A stretch of DNA of 64,000 nucleotides from Caldimonas manganoxidans ATCC BAA-369. GTDB lineage: Bacteria > Pseudomonadota > Gammaproteobacteria > Burkholderiales > Burkholderiaceae_C. Shown in pieces: positions 54,419 through 64,000 of this stretch. The notes under the pieces were generated by a model that was not told the origin of the DNA, did no database searches, and was given only the letters and a program-made list of their open reading frames with translations. Within the stretch, counting starts at the first letter, position 1, and each line of letters opens with the position of its first letter. The translations under genes and the position numbers were made by a program. The stretch spans positions 1-64,000 of the forward strand of contig NZ_KB905931.1 of the NCBI RefSeq assembly GCF_000381125.1. Reading direction: 5' to 3'.

Positions 54419-55353
54419 GCCCACTCCTGGGCCCAGGCCTGGGCTCGCCGCACCACGTGGTCCAGGGCATCGGTGCGATCGCAGGCCACGGTCTCGCGCC
54501 AAGGCATGCTGCGCAGCCAGGTGAGTTGGCGCTTGGCCAGTTGCCGGGTGGCGGCGATGCCGCGCTCGGCCAGCGTGTCGGGGGGATGCAAGCCGTCGAG
54601 CATTTCCCACACTTGCCGGTAGCCGACGCAGCGCATCGATGGCTGGGCCAGGCTCAGATCGCCGCGCGCACGCAAGGCGCGCACTTCGTCGATGAAGCCG
54701 GCGGCCAGCATGGCATGGAAGCGCTCGGCGATACGCCGGTGCAGCCAGGTGCGGTCCGTGGGCTCCAGGGCGATGAGTCGGGGGCGCTCTCGTGCAGCCG
54801 GGCTGGTGCGGCCGGTGTGCCACTGCGACAACGGCCGGCCGCTCAGCTCCCACACCTCCAGCGCGCGCTGGATGCGCTGGCTGTCGTTGGGCGACAGCCG
54901 CGCGGCGGTGACCGGATCGACCCGGGCCAACTCGGCATGCAGGGCCGGCCAGCCGCACTGCGCCGCACGCGCGTCGATGCGCGCGCGCACCTGCGCATCG
55001 GCCGCCGGCAGCGCATCCATCCCGTCGAACAGGGCCTTGAAATAAAGCAAGGTGCCGCCGACCAACACCGGCAGCCGCCCGCGTGATCGGATCTCGTTCA
55101 CCAGTCGGGTCGCGTCGGCGACGAACTGCGCGGCGCTATAGGCTTCGGTGGGGTCGATCAGGTCGATCAGATGGTGCGGCACCGCAGCGCGCTCGGCCGC
55201 GCTGGGTTTGGCCGTGCCGATGTCCATGCCGCGGTAAACCAGGGCCGAGTCCACACTGATGATCTCGATCGGCAAGACCCGCGCCAGTGCGAGTGCGGCG
55301 GCGGTTTTGCCCGAGGCGGTTGGCCCGGCCAGGCACAAATAGGGAACACTCAT
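54415..55353 (-). CDS. miaA: tRNA dimethylallyltransferase
   Basis: 312 residues. P-loop [66 protein letters not shown] and [18 protein letters not shown] are diagnostic. It adds dimethylallyl to A37 of tRNAs reading UNN codons. The start overlaps the stop of the Bcr/CflA gene. mutL, its frequent neighbour, is 5 kb away here. Confidence 0.96.
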   Translation of the reverse strand: MSVPYLCLAGPTASGKTAAALALARVLPIEIISVDSALVYRGMDIGTAKPSAAERAAVPHHLIDLIDPTEAYSAAQFVADATRLVNEIRSRGRLPVLVGGTLLYFKALFDGMDALPAADAQVRARIDARAAQCGWPALHAELARVDPVTAARLSPNDSQRIQRALEVWELSGRPLSQWHTGRTSPAARERPRLIALEPTDRTWLHRRIAERFHAMLAAGFIDEVRALRARGDLSLAQPSMRCVGYRQVWEMLDGLHPPDTLAERGIAATRQLAKRQLTWLRSMPWRETVACDRTDALDHVVRRAQAWAQEWA

Positions 55354-56612
55354 CGGACCGTATTGTCCAAGGCTGGCGAACGCGCGGTGGGCTTCGCCTG
55401 CCCCCACCGGCCCACTCCCAGCCAGGCCGCAGCGGCCAGCGCGAAACACCACGCGGCCATGGTCAGTGCCAGAGGATAGACCGTGCCATTGTGGCTCCAA
55501 CCCATCCAGTAGCCCATGCCGAAGGCCAAGGCCATGCTGAGAAAACCCGACAAGGCCGTGGCTGCCCCGGCACGGGTGGGGAACGGCCCGACCGCGCCCA
55601 TCTGAGCGCAGGGCTGGTGGATGCCATGCGCAAAGGTGTAGACGAAGGCTGGCATCATCAAGGCCAACGGGTGATGCACCCCGGCCAGCGCCAAAGCGGC
55701 CATCGCCGTTCCTGCGGCCACGGAGATGAAAGCGGCCCAGCGGATCGATCCCACCAAGCCGAGCCGCGGCACGAGGCGGCGGCAGGTGGCCGAGCCGATC
55801 AGGAAACCCGAGGTCACGATGGCGAAGGCGACCCCATATTCGCGTCGCGACAGGCCCAAGACATCGACCATCACGAACGACGACCCCGCAATGAAGCAAA
55901 ACAGCCCGGCATAGGTGAAGCTGGACACCGCGGTGTAGGCCCAAAAGCTGGGGTGGCTCAGCACCACGCGCCAGCTGTGCCACATCGGGCGCCAGCGCAG
56001 GGCATGCGGATTGGGGTGCCGCAGGGTTTCGGGCAGCCGCAGCGCGATGACGGCCAAGCCGGTCGCACCGAACAGCGTGAGCACGCCGAAAGCTCCCCGC
56101 CAGCCCAGTGTGGTTTCCAGGTAGCCGCCCAGGATGGGGCCGCTGACCGGCAGCAAGCCCATCCAGGTGGCCGCGCGCGCCATCACATGGGCGCCTTGGG
56201 CCGGGTCGTACAGATCACGCAGCATCGCGCGGGCGCACACGACGCAGGCCGCCATGCCCAGGCCCTGGGCGGCCCGGCACGCGATCAGCCAGGCGATGGT
56301 CGGCGACACCAAGGCCGCAGCGCTGGCCAGCGTGTACAAGGACAATCCGGCCAGCAGCACTGGGCGGCGGCCGAAGCGGTCGGCCACCGGGCCGAGCACG
56401 AGCTGGCCGAAGCCAAAGCTGATCACGAGCACGCTCAGCGTGAGCTGCACCTTGGTCAGTGGCACACCGAAGACCTGCGGCAGCGAGGGCAGAGAAGGCA
56501 GGTACAAATCGGTGGACACCGGCTGGGTGCCCAGCAAGAGCATCAGAGCGAGCACGACCACACCGGTCGACGGCGAGGCAGGCTGGGAGGGAAGGGTGGT
56601 GGCCGACACCAT
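55350..56612 (-). CDS. Bcr/CflA-family multidrug exporter (MFS)
   Basis: 420 residues and 12 hydrophobic segments. [18 protein letters not shown] at the end of helix 1, [16 protein letters not shown] (MFS motif A) and [14 protein letters not shown] (motif C) are typical of Bcr/CflA exporters. ATG 56612 is chosen; an ATG seven codons upstream is possible. It shares a four-base overlap with miaA, making a run exporter-miaA-ATPase. Confidence 0.9.
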   Translation of the reverse strand: MVSATTLPSQPASPSTGVVVLALMLLLGTQPVSTDLYLPSLPSLPQVFGVPLTKVQLTLSVLVISFGFGQLVLGPVADRFGRRPVLLAGLSLYTLASAAALVSPTIAWLIACRAAQGLGMAACVVCARAMLRDLYDPAQGAHVMARAATWMGLLPVSGPILGGYLETTLGWRGAFGVLTLFGATGLAVIALRLPETLRHPNPHALRWRPMWHSWRVVLSHPSFWAYTAVSSFTYAGLFCFIAGSSFVMVDVLGLSRREYGVAFAIVTSGFLIGSATCRRLVPRLGLVGSIRWAAFISVAAGTAMAALALAGVHHPLALMMPAFVYTFAHGIHQPCAQMGAVGPFPTRAGAATALSGFLSMALAFGMGYWMGWSHNGTVYPLALTMAAWCFALAAAAWLGVGRWGQAKPTARSPALDNTVR

Positions 56613-56814
56613 GCGAAGGTCCCCGGTTGGCAAGCCGCCCGAGGGTAGCAGACCTGGGGCTTTCCCGAGGCTCGATCACATTTGTAAACAGACTGGGCAT
56701 GGGCCGGGGGCGAAATGGGCAATTTCCATCGCACAATGTCGCGGCATGGCAGCGCCATGCAGGTGCTGCCCGACCTGTCTTGACATCATTCATGAATGAG
56801 CGAAGGAGTCCTTC

Positions 56815-57228
56815 ATGTCCCGTTTCATCCGTGCCGTTGCGCTGACCGTGTCGCTGTCCATGGGCACCTTGGCGCTGGCGCAACCGGGCCAGCTCACGCT
56901 GATCACGACCGAACAGATCGCACGGCAGGGGCTCTCGCCGGCCGGTTCGGATGCGGGCGCGGCCTCGCGTGAGCGGCTGATGGCCGAGCTCGACCGTCCC
57001 GAGTTGCAGGCCAAGCTGCAGGACTGGGGCGTCAGCCCCGAGCAAGCGCGCGCCCGTGTGCAGGCTTTGACCGACGAGGAGGCTCAGCAGCTGGTGGCCC
57101 GCATCGACCAGGCGCCGGCCGGCGCCGGCGATGTGCTGGGCGCGATCGTCTTCATCTTCGTGCTGCTGCTGGTCACCGACATCTTGGGGTTGACCAAGGT
57201 CTTCCCCTTCACCCGTTCGGTGCGTTGA
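56815..57228 (+). CDS. PA2779-family small exported/membrane protein
   Basis: 137 residues: signal peptide (ends LALAQ), a charged helical middle (ELQAKLQDWGVSPEQARARVQALTDEEAQQLVARID) and a C-terminal membrane helix (VLGAIVFIFVLLLVTDILGL). This is the PA2779 family of unknown function, regularly encoded before a PA2778-type cysteine peptidase. It is co-translated with that gene through a TTGA overlap. Confidence 0.87.
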   Translation: MSRFIRAVALTVSLSMGTLALAQPGQLTLITTEQIARQGLSPAGSDAGAASRERLMAELDRPELQAKLQDWGVSPEQARARVQALTDEEAQQLVARIDQAPAGAGDVLGAIVFIFVLLLVTDILGLTKVFPFTRSVR

Positions 57229-58175
57229 GCCGCCGCCTGTCGCGTCGCGGCTGGCTGGCGGGCGCGGCGCTGAGCGTCCTGGGTGCGAGCGGCTGCGCGA
57301 GCCAGACGGCGGCTTTGCGCGCCGGGGCTGCGGTCGGCCTGCCACGGCGTGCCGAGCTCGAGCAGGTGCCGTTTTTCCCCCAAAGCGGGCCGAATCTGTG
57401 TGGCCCGGAAACCCTGGCCACGGTGCTGCAGGCCGAGGGCTTTGCGCAGACCCCGGCCGATCTGGTGCCCCTGGTGTACCTGCCAGGCCGCCACGGCTCG
57501 CTGCAGGTCGAAATGCTGGCCGCCGCACGGCGCTGTGGCGCGGTGGCGGTGCGTTTGCCTGCGAGTTTGCGCGCCTTGTGCGAGGAAATCGCAGGCGGCC
57601 GAGCGGCCGTGGTGCTGCAAAACCTGGGCTTGAGTGTGGCGCCGCTGTGGCACTATGCCGTGGCCGTGGGCTATGACTTGGACGAGGGCTGGATGGTCCT
57701 GCGCTCGGGCGCACAGCGCCGCCAGCGGTTGGCCATGCGCACTTTCGAACACACCTGGGCGCGTTCGCAGTATTGGGCCTTCGTGACCGTGGCGCCAGGC
57801 CGCCTGCCGCGCACGGCCAGCGAAGACGAGATCGTGCGCGCCATGCTCGCGTTCGAGCGGGTGGCGTCGCCCGAGGCGGCCGTGCGAGCCTATGCGGCGG
57901 CGCAGACCCGCTGGCCTGACAACCTCACGCTGGCCATGGGCCTAGGCAATAGCCTGTATGCCGCCGGCCGCAAGACCGACGCGGCGCGGGCTTTCGAAGC
58001 TGCGGCGCGGGCCCATGCCAGTGCAGCCGCTTGGGTCAACCTGGGCGTGGTCGCACTGGATCTGGGGCAGCCCCAGCGGGCCTTGGCGGCCGCGCGCGAA
58101 GCCTTGGCGCTGGGGGGGCCTTGGGCCGAGCAGGCGCGGGCCTTGCTCGACCGTGTACAGGCGTCGCAGCCTTGA
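57225..58175 (+). CDS. PA2778-family C39-like cysteine peptidase lipoprotein with TPR-like tail
   Basis: 316 residues. Twin-Arg/lipoprotein-like start (SRRLSRRGWLAGAALSVLGASGC), then a C39-type domain with catalytic Cys in SGPNLCGPETLATVLQ and His in PLWHYAVAVGYD, and a C-terminal tetratricopeptide-like helical part from about residue 210. TTG start overlaps the PA2779 gene stop. Substrate unknown; probably a periplasmic peptidase working with its small neighbour. Confidence 0.88.
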   Translation: MSRRLSRRGWLAGAALSVLGASGCASQTAALRAGAAVGLPRRAELEQVPFFPQSGPNLCGPETLATVLQAEGFAQTPADLVPLVYLPGRHGSLQVEMLAAARRCGAVAVRLPASLRALCEEIAGGRAAVVLQNLGLSVAPLWHYAVAVGYDLDEGWMVLRSGAQRRQRLAMRTFEHTWARSQYWAFVTVAPGRLPRTASEDEIVRAMLAFERVASPEAAVRAYAAAQTRWPDNLTLAMGLGNSLYAAGRKTDAARAFEAAARAHASAAAWVNLGVVALDLGQPQRALAAAREALALGGPWAEQARALLDRVQASQP

Positions 58176-58192
58176 GCCTGGCGACCGCACCC

Positions 58193-58406
58193 GTGAAAGC
58201 CATTGACGTCCTCGTCGGTGCTGAACTGATCGTGCTGGGTGGGTTCGTGTCGTTTCGTGGACTGTCCTACACCCAACACGAAACCGTCTTTCAACTCGGC
58301 CAACTCAAGGCCGAGGTGCGCAAGGAACAGCGCATTCCTTCATGGGCCGGCGCAGGTGGCGATCGCCGCCGGCGTGGTGCTGGTGGTCATCGGCCTGCGC
58401 CGATGA
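58193..58406 (+). pseudogene. Small two-helix membrane protein gene with a frameshift
   Basis: One frame from GTG 58193 encodes a hydrophobic helix then GLSYTQHETVFQLGQLKAEV and KEQRIPSW, as in small two-helix membrane proteins. The expected second helix, QVAIAAGVVLVVIGLRR with a stop at 58404-58406, is found in a different frame from about 58350. A one-base indel around 58340-58352 restores the whole protein. Either a real inactivating mutation or a sequencing error in a G/C-rich run. Confidence 0.65.
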
Positions 58407-58418
58407 ACCGACGGGGGG

Positions 58419-59294
58419 TCAGAACCGCTCGTGCGGCCCCAAGTACCGCCATTGGCCCAGCGGCAGGGCCCCCAGCGTGACCTGGCCGATGCGGATGCGT
58501 TTGAGCCCCACGACTTTCAGGCCCACCAACTCGCACATGCGTCGGATTTGGCGCTTGCGTCCCTCGCGCAGCACGACGCGCAGCTGATGTTCGTTCTGCC
58601 AGCTCACCTGGGCGGGCCGCAGCGGACGGCCATCGAGGCTGAGGCCGTGGCGCAGCAAGGCCAGCCGCTCCGGCGGCACGGTGTGCGAGGGCGGGCCCTT
58701 GCTGCGGGCATCCATGTGTTCCACGCGGACCAAGTATTCCTTCTCCACCTCGGAGTCCGCGCCGATCAGCCAACGCGCGATGCGGCCGTCTTGCGTAAAC
58801 ACGAGCAGACCGGTGGAGTCGATGTCCAGCCGGCCAGCGGGTGCCAGCTTGCGCAGCTGATGGGCGCCGAAGCGCCACGGGCTGCGGTCCTGGCGCCAAT
58901 GGTTTTCGGGGGTGAGGAGCGCCACGGCCGGTTCATGGCCGTCTTCGGCCTGACCGCTCACATAGCCGATCGGCTTGTTCAGCAACATGGTGACGCGCCG
59001 GCCCTGCTCGTGCCGGGCGGCCGGGTCCACCTCGATGCGCTGATGCGGCAGCACGCGCGCGCCCAGGGTGTCGATCACCTGACCGTCCACGCGCACCCAG
59101 CCGCGTTCGATCCACAGGTCGGCCTCGCGGCGCGAGGCCAATCCCAGTGCGCTCATGCGCTTGGACAGGCGCTCGCCTGCCGGCGCGATGGCGGCCGTCG
59201 GGGGCTGGGCCGGCGCCGGCGCGTGCCGGCGGGGGGCTTCAGGGGTGGCGAGTGAGGACTTGCGGGGCACGGATGGCTTGGGGCGGGACTTCAT
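58419..59294 (-). CDS. RsuA/RluB/RluF-family 23S rRNA pseudouridine synthase
   Basis: 291 residues. A Pro/Ala-rich leader (1-40), S4 RNA-binding domain ([27 protein letters not shown]), then the catalytic motif [17 protein letters not shown] and [24 protein letters not shown]. The C-terminal [12 protein letters not shown] and the RRMCELVG block look most like RluF (U2604). The start is set at ATG 59294, which overlaps the preceding hydrolase gene by 56 bases; the S4 motif begins too early to allow the next ATG. Confidence 0.88.
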   Translation of the reverse strand: MKSRPKPSVPRKSSLATPEAPRRHAPAPAQPPTAAIAPAGERLSKRMSALGLASRREADLWIERGWVRVDGQVIDTLGARVLPHQRIEVDPAARHEQGRRVTMLLNKPIGYVSGQAEDGHEPAVALLTPENHWRQDRSPWRFGAHQLRKLAPAGRLDIDSTGLLVFTQDGRIARWLIGADSEVEKEYLVRVEHMDARSKGPPSHTVPPERLALLRHGLSLDGRPLRPAQVSWQNEHQLRVVLREGRKRQIRRMCELVGLKVVGLKRIRIGQVTLGALPLGQWRYLGPHERF

Positions 59295-60186
59295 GGCGCG
59301 AACGGGGTGGCAGAGGGGATTGGACCATGTCTGGCGCCTGCTGCAACCCGAATAGTTCTTGCAAGGCGGCGCGATACGCGTCCCGACCGAGGGCGCTGGC
59401 GTTGTGATGGCTGGCGCCTTCGACCAGCAGCCAGCGTTTGGGCGGTGGCGCGCGCTCGTAGAGCCGATGGCCCAAGGCCGGGGGAATGAAGCGATCGGCG
59501 CTGCCGTGCACCACCAGCACCGGGGCTCGGACCCGCTGGATGTGTTCGCCGGCTTCGAAGCGCTGCGTCAGCAGGGGCCCCACGGGCAGCCAGCCCCAGC
59601 GGAAGGTACTGACCACGTCGCGAATCGAAGGAAAGCTGGCCTCCACGATCAAGCCCGCCGCATCGTCCACCTGCGAGGCCAAGTGCGTGGCGATCGCTCC
59701 GCCCAGTGAATGGCCGTAAATGAAGCGCCGGGCATCGCGATGTCGATGCGCCAGCCAGTCCCAAGCGGCACGGGCGTCTTCGTAGGCCAGGCGCTCCGAA
59801 GGCAGCTCGCCGGAACTCTGCCCGAAGCCGCGATAGTCGATGCCCAACACCGCAAAGCCCAGGCCATGCAGGCGGCGCATGCGTGCAGCGCTGCTGCGCA
59901 CATCCCAGCGGGCGCCATGCAGGTACAGCAAGATCGGCGCGTCTGACCGATCCTGTGGCAACCACAGGGCATGCAGCCGGGCGCGTTGGCCGTCCAGGCG
60001 CGAGTCGAACTCGATCCAGCGCTCTTCCAAGCCTTCGGCGGCTTGGGCGGCGCCGCGCCAGCTTGCTTGGCTGGGCTGGAAGATCCAGCGACGCTGCTGG
60101 GTGTCGAGCACCGCGCAGCCCACCAACAGCGCTGCTGCGGCAAGAAAGACGAGCCCCCACCGAACGATACGTTGCAAGCCGATCAT
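59239..60186 (-). CDS. Alpha/beta-hydrolase lipoprotein (BAAT/ABHD-like)
   Basis: 315 residues. A membrane or lipoprotein signal ([12 protein letters not shown]) opens the protein. The hydrolase core has [21 protein letters not shown], the nucleophile elbow YGHSLGG, the acid in HGSADRFIP and histidine in GASHHNA. Esterase or thioesterase of the cell envelope; substrate unknown. Starts 33 bases after mutL ends on the same strand. Confidence 0.87.
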   Translation of the reverse strand: MIGLQRIVRWGLVFLAAAALLVGCAVLDTQQRRWIFQPSQASWRGAAQAAEGLEERWIEFDSRLDGQRARLHALWLPQDRSDAPILLYLHGARWDVRSSAARMRRLHGLGFAVLGIDYRGFGQSSGELPSERLAYEDARAAWDWLAHRHRDARRFIYGHSLGGAIATHLASQVDDAAGLIVEASFPSIRDVVSTFRWGWLPVGPLLTQRFEAGEHIQRVRAPVLVVHGSADRFIPPALGHRLYERAPPPKRWLLVEGASHHNASALGRDAYRAALQELFGLQQAPDMVQSPLPPRSRHEVPPQAIRAPQVLTRHP

Positions 60187-60219
60187 GGCTCGGGAGCGAT
60201 CCGCCCGGCCCACGAAAGT

Positions 60220-62055
60220 TCACCGACCGCGCAAAAACAGCGCATCCAACTCCCGCAGCGTGAGCTGTCGCCAGGTCGGGCGGCCATGATTGCACTGGTC
60301 GGCCCGCTCGGTGCGCTCCATGTCGCGCAGCAAGGCGTTCATCTCGTCCAGCGTGAGGCGACGGTTGGCACGCACGGCGCCGTGGCAAGCCATGGTGGCC
60401 AACAATTCATGCTGCGCCCGCTCGATCACATTGCTGGCCTCGTACTGCGCCAGCTCGGCCAGCACGCTGCGGGCCAGCTCCACCACGTTCGCGTCGGTCA
60501 GGGCCGTGGGGCATGAACGTACCGCCAGTGTGGTGGGCGACAGCGGCGTGATTTCCAGCCCGAGGGTGAGCAAGGCGTCTTGACAGGCTTCGGCCGTGGC
60601 CACTTCTTGGGGCGTGGCGGCGAAGGTGGCTGGAATCAGCAGCGGCTGTGACTCGATGCGCTGATGGCGCAAATGCTGCTTGAGCCGCTCGTAGACGATG
60701 CGTTCATGGGCCGCATGCATGTCCACGATCACCAGACCTTGGGCATTTTCGGCCAGCACATAGACGCCTCCCACCTGGGCGATGGCCCGACCCAGGGGCC
60801 AGCTCTCGGGATCCCAGGCCGGCTCGGCCGCAGGCTGGGGTTCGGCCGGCGCCGATGGCCGACGCAGCCAGCCGGCCGGCGGCTCTTGCGCGAACAGCGT
60901 GGCGGCCTGCTCCAGCGCCAGCTGGGCTTGCGCGGGCGCCGGTCGGCTCCAGCCTGGGGCCGACCCTGTCGGCCGCGCCGATGGTGCTGGTGCGGCAACG
61001 GCGGGCGCCGGGGGGGCGAGGCCCACGCAGGCAGCACCGTGCACCGCCTCGGCGCGTGACGGCGCCAAAGCGTTTTCCACGGCGTGACGCACGGCTTGGT
61101 GGACTTCGCGCGCATCGCGGAACCGCACCTCGATTTTGGTCGGGTGCACGTTCACGTCCACCCGATCCGGGGCGATTTCGAGAAACAGCACATAGCTGGG
61201 CTGCCGCGAACCATGCAGCACGTCTTCATAGGCTGAGCGCACGCCGTGGGCGAGCAACTTGTCGCGCACGTAACGGCCGTTGACATAGGCGTACTGCAAG
61301 TCCGAGCGCGAGCGGGCCGCATCGGGCAAGCCCGCACGGCCGAACAGGCGCAGCGGGCCGATGCGGGCCTCCACCGCTCGGCTTTGGGCGAAGAAATCCT
61401 CGCCCAGCACCTCGCGCAGCCGTTGTTCCCCGCTGCCGCGGCGCCACTGCGCCACCAGCTTGCCTTCGTGCCAAACGGCAAAGCTCACATCCGGCCGGGC
61501 CAGGGCATGGCGGCGCACGGCTTCCAGGCAATGCGCCAGCTCGGTGGCTTCGGTCTTGAGGAATTTGCGCCGCGCCGGCGTGTTGAAGAAGAGCTCGCGC
61601 ACCTCCACCGTGGTGCCCACGCCGCGCGCGGCCGGGCTCAGTTCGCCCGAGCGGGCATCCAGCCGGTGGGCGTGGGCAGCCTCGGGCGGGCGGCTGCACA
61701 GGGCGACTTCGGCCACCGAGGCGATGGCCGCCAGCGCCTCGCCTCGGAAGCCCATGGTCTGCACCTGCTCCAGCTCGGCCAGCGAGGCGATCTTGCTGGT
61801 GGCATGGCGGCGCAGCGCCAGCGGCATTTCGTCGGCTGGCATGCCCTGGCCGTTGTCTTCGACGACGATGGCGCGCACCCCTCCGCCGGCCAACTTCACC
61901 GTCACCTCGGTGGCGCCGGCATCCAAGGCGTTGTCCACCAGCTCACGCACCACCGACGCGGGCCGCTCGACCACTTCGCCAGCGGCGATCTGGCTGACCA
62001 ACTCGTCGGGCAGTTCGCGGATGGGCCGACGCGGGGCAAGAGTGGGAGCATTCAT
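60220..62055 (-). CDS. mutL: DNA mismatch repair protein MutL
   Basis: 611 residues. N-terminal GHKL ATPase motifs: ELVDNALDAGAT, VEDNGQGM, TMGFRGEALAAIASV; then the MutL-specific FFNTPARRKFLK and VDVNVHPTKIEVRF. A Pro/Ala linker (about 335-420) leads to the C-terminal dimerisation domain (LVIVDMHAAHERIVYERLK). No DQHAxxExE endonuclease motif is seen (DMHAAHERI instead), as in MutH-type or other non-nicking forms. First of mutL-hydrolase-rluF, divergent from dedA. Confidence 0.96.
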   Translation of the reverse strand: MNAPTLAPRRPIRELPDELVSQIAAGEVVERPASVVRELVDNALDAGATEVTVKLAGGGVRAIVVEDNGQGMPADEMPLALRRHATSKIASLAELEQVQTMGFRGEALAAIASVAEVALCSRPPEAAHAHRLDARSGELSPAARGVGTTVEVRELFFNTPARRKFLKTEATELAHCLEAVRRHALARPDVSFAVWHEGKLVAQWRRGSGEQRLREVLGEDFFAQSRAVEARIGPLRLFGRAGLPDAARSRSDLQYAYVNGRYVRDKLLAHGVRSAYEDVLHGSRQPSYVLFLEIAPDRVDVNVHPTKIEVRFRDAREVHQAVRHAVENALAPSRAEAVHGAACVGLAPPAPAVAAPAPSARPTGSAPGWSRPAPAQAQLALEQAATLFAQEPPAGWLRRPSAPAEPQPAAEPAWDPESWPLGRAIAQVGGVYVLAENAQGLVIVDMHAAHERIVYERLKQHLRHQRIESQPLLIPATFAATPQEVATAEACQDALLTLGLEITPLSPTTLAVRSCPTALTDANVVELARSVLAELAQYEASNVIERAQHELLATMACHGAVRANRRLTLDEMNALLRDMERTERADQCNHGRPTWRQLTLRELDALFLRGR

Positions 62056-62116
62056 TCACGGGGATTGTAGGTCGGCGCTCCGTCGGGACCCTGCCCGGCG
62101 GGGATAATCCCGCCCC

Positions 62117-62758
62117 ATGGACTGGATCGCCTTCCTGATCGACTTCATCCTGAACGTGGACCACCATCTGGCCCGCTTCGTGGATGCCTATGGGCCTTGG
62201 GTGTATGCCCTGCTGTTTGCCATCGTCTTCGTGGAAACCGGGCTGGTGGTCATGCCCTTCCTGCCCGGCGATTCCCTGCTGTTCGTGGTGGGCACGATGT
62301 GTGGAGCCGGCTTGATGGACATCCGGCTGTCCATCGGCCTGCTGCTGGTGGCCGCGATCGCGGGCGACCAGGTCAATTACTCCATCGGCCGCTACTTCGG
62401 CCCCAAGGTGTTCCAGTGGGAGCAGTCGCGCTTTTTCAACAAACGTGCCTTCAACCAGGCGCATGAGTTCTACGAGCGCTATGGCGGCATCACCATCATC
62501 CTGGCGCGCTTCCTGCCATTCGTGCGCACCTTCGCGCCCTTCGTGGCCGGCGTGGCCGACATGAATCGGGCCAAGTTCACGCTGTATAACGTGGTGGGTG
62601 CCGTGCTGTGGGTGGTCGGCATCACGCTGGCGGGCTATTTCTTCGGCAACCTCAGCTTCGTCCAGAACAACCTGGAAAAGATCATCTGGGCGCTGATCGT
62701 CGTGCCGGGCGTGGTTGCCATGTATGGGGCGTGGAAGGCCAAACGTGCGGCACCCTGA
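62117..62758 (+). CDS. DedA-family membrane protein
   Basis: 213 residues, four to five hydrophobic stretches. FVETGLVVMPFLPGDSLLFVVG, GDQVNYSIGRYFGPKVF and ILARFLPFVRTFAPFVAGVADM are the DedA/SNARE-associated signatures. These proteins act in polyprenyl-phosphate or phospholipid flipping and membrane homeostasis. A -10-like GATAAT (62103-62108) stands just before the ATG, so the leader is very short. Confidence 0.92.
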   Translation: MDWIAFLIDFILNVDHHLARFVDAYGPWVYALLFAIVFVETGLVVMPFLPGDSLLFVVGTMCGAGLMDIRLSIGLLLVAAIAGDQVNYSIGRYFGPKVFQWEQSRFFNKRAFNQAHEFYERYGGITIILARFLPFVRTFAPFVAGVADMNRAKFTLYNVVGAVLWVVGITLAGYFFGNLSFVQNNLEKIIWALIVVPGVVAMYGAWKAKRAAP

Positions 62759-62790
62759 GGACCATCTGCGGCTGTGTTGCGGCCAGTGCA

Positions 62791-62810
62791 AGGGCCGGGC
62801 CTTCGGCCCT
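62791..62810 (+). terminator. Hairpin after dedA
   Basis: AGGGCCG (62791-62797) pairs with CGGCCCT (62804-62810), loop of 6. No T-run follows, so termination is uncertain; it lies between dedA and the subtilase gene. Confidence 0.4.
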
Positions 62811-62831
62811 CTCAGAGGGGGGGGAGGTCTG

Positions 62832-64000
62832 GTGAAATCCTTGGTGCTGTGCTGCGCGATTGGGCTGGCCGCTGTGCTGGGTATGCCGGCGGCCTGGGCC
62901 ATGGACCAGACGGCGGGGCCGTCCCAGACGACCCACCGTTTGCTGGTTCGCCTGCATGAGTCGCCCAACGTGGGTCGCTCGGCCCCGCCCAGCGGCGCGC
63001 CGGTGGCAAGGCAAGATCGCACCGCCGAACGCCTGCAGGCGCTGATGGCACGCTTGGCGATCCAGGGGACGCCCAAGCACCGTCTTGGCGATGGCGCCTG
63101 GGTGCTCCGGCTCGACCAGCCCCGCAGTCTGCGCGAGGCCGAGCAGCTGGCCCGCGTGTTGGCGAGCCAACCGGAGGTGGCTGACGTCGGGGTGGACCTG
63201 TGGGTGCGTCCCCAGGCCTTCATTCCGAACGATCCCCACTTTTTCGAGCAATGGGCGTTGCTTCCGCGCGATGCCCGCGTGGCGGGTAGCGCGCATTTCA
63301 GCGATGCATGGAACGTGCCTGGCGCGGCATTCACCGGCTCTCCCTCGGTGATCGTGGCCGTCATCGACACCGGTTGGGTGCCCCATCCGGACCTGGACGG
63401 CGCTGTGCTCGACGGTTATGACTTCGTCTCCTCGGGCAGTATCGACGGGCAGGACGTGGCCGGTGACGGCGATGGCCGCGACGGCGATCCGTTCGACCCG
63501 GGCGACTATTGCGTCCCGCGAGGTGAAGCGTCCTCGTGGCATGGATTGAAGATGACCAGCCTGATCGCCGCGACGATCCACAACGGACGTGGCATCGCCG
63601 GGGCGGCTCCTGGTGTGAGGGTGCAACACATCCGGGCCTTGGGCCGCTGCGGGGGCTGGCTCAGCGATGTGACCGATGCCTTGCGATGGGCCGTGGGCGA
63701 CTCGCTGTCTGGCGTGCCCGACAACCCCAGCGCGGCTCAGGTGCGGGTGGTGAGCTTGAGCTTGGGCTCCGCGCCCGGACTCGATTGCTCCTCCGGCGCA
63801 TATCGGTACGTGCGCGAGGCGGTCGATCGCGCCCGTGCCGCAGGGGTCTTGGTGGTGGCTGCGGCTGGCAACGAGTCCAGCGAGTCGGTCAGCCTGCCTG
63901 CGGGCTGCCCCGGGGTGCTTGCCGTCGGCGCACACACGTCGCAAGGGGATTTGGCCGACTACTCCAATCGCTCGCCACGGCTGAGCTTGACCGCACCGGG
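62832..64000 (+). CDS. Exported S8 subtilisin-like protease (partial)
   Basis: The gene runs past the right edge; 389 codons are visible. GTG start with GGGAGG six bases upstream, signal peptide (LVLCCAIGLAAVLGMPAAWA), an I9-like propeptide (THRLLVRLHES...DVGVDLWVRP), then the subtilase domain: Asp in VIDTGWVPHPD, His in SSWHGLKMTSLIAA and Asn in AAAGNESSES; the catalytic Ser lies beyond the window. Acidic calcium-site-like loop GQDVAGDGDGRDGD. The DTG motif is canonical, but HGT reads HGL. Resembles secreted extracellular proteases. Confidence 0.9.
   Translation, partial: MKSLVLCCAIGLAAVLGMPAAWAMDQTAGPSQTTHRLLVRLHESPNVGRSAPPSGAPVARQDRTAERLQALMARLAIQGTPKHRLGDGAWVLRLDQPRSLREAEQLARVLASQPEVADVGVDLWVRPQAFIPNDPHFFEQWALLPRDARVAGSAHFSDAWNVPGAAFTGSPSVIVAVIDTGWVPHPDLDGAVLDGYDFVSSGSIDGQDVAGDGDGRDGDPFDPGDYCVPRGEASSWHGLKMTSLIAATIHNGRGIAGAAPGVRVQHIRALGRCGGWLSDVTDALRWAVGDSLSGVPDNPSAAQVRVVSLSLGSAPGLDCSSGAYRYVREAVDRARAAGVLVVAAAGNESSESVSLPAGCPGVLAVGAHTSQGDLADYSNRSPRLSLTAP

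Overview
The window is strongly GC-rich, gene-dense DNA from what looks like a Burkholderiales betaproteobacterium (Comamonadaceae or the Rubrivivax/Leptothrix side). That placement is an inference from gene content and gene order (glnA - small secreted protein - ntrB - ntrC, DUF1415 protein, EttA, PA2779/PA2778-type pair, MutL, TruC, YaaA) and not from a marker gene. Most of it is ordinary chromosome: tightly packed genes, many with 1-4 base start/stop overlaps (ATGA, GTGA, TTGA), and long antisense open frames that are by-products of GC-rich codon use.

Layout. 1-3150: edge of an accessory island on the 3' side of a tRNA-Ala(CGC) gene, with a partial ImmA/IrrE protease and an Xre repressor facing two unrecognised genes across a promoter/operator region. 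3400-21500: housekeeping and metabolic genes (tRNA-Ala, hydroxyisobutyrate-type dehydrogenase, esterase, TruC, YaaA, prolyl-hydroxylase-like dioxygenase, CoA-transferase-family protein, two DEAD-box helicases, LysE exporter, beta-CASP nuclease, EttA, hybrid sensor kinase, DUF1415, EI24 protein, CinA-like protein). 21500-26560: nitrogen control, glnA-x-ntrB-ntrC, with a readable NtrC site and sigma-54 promoter before glnA. 26575-27340: exonuclease III. 27690-33860: a Fur-box gene followed by a cobalamin riboswitch and an operon DUF2796 / ExbB-like / DUF2149 / large exported CobN-like protein. 33940-38180: ABC ATPase remnant, then folA, EamA transporter, thyA and an ABC exporter. 38219-43172: MarR regulator and an EmrAB-TolC-type efflux operon sharing an operator motif. 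43207-47864: ECF sigma factor, anti-sigma factor, subtilase, two small secreted proteins and a CsgG-like lipoprotein. 48234-56612: AttH-like lipocalin protein and FtsX permease, a diguanylate cyclase and a diiron/MBL protein, then the LolD-like ATPase, miaA and a Bcr/CflA exporter. 56815-64000: PA2779/PA2778 pair, a frameshifted small membrane gene, RluF-like synthase, lipoprotein hydrolase, mutL, DedA and the start of a second subtilase that runs off the window.

The most unusual unit is the cobalamin-riboswitch operon at 28150-33860. Its CobN homologue has an export signal and a C-terminal membrane anchor, and sits with an ExbB-like channel and a DUF2149 protein. This resembles the HmuS/HmuU/HmuV haem-processing set rather than cytoplasmic cobalt chelatase, but it is under B12 control and has a Fur-type site just upstream. 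The second most interesting is the Xre/ImmA-controlled gene pair at the tRNA-Ala island.
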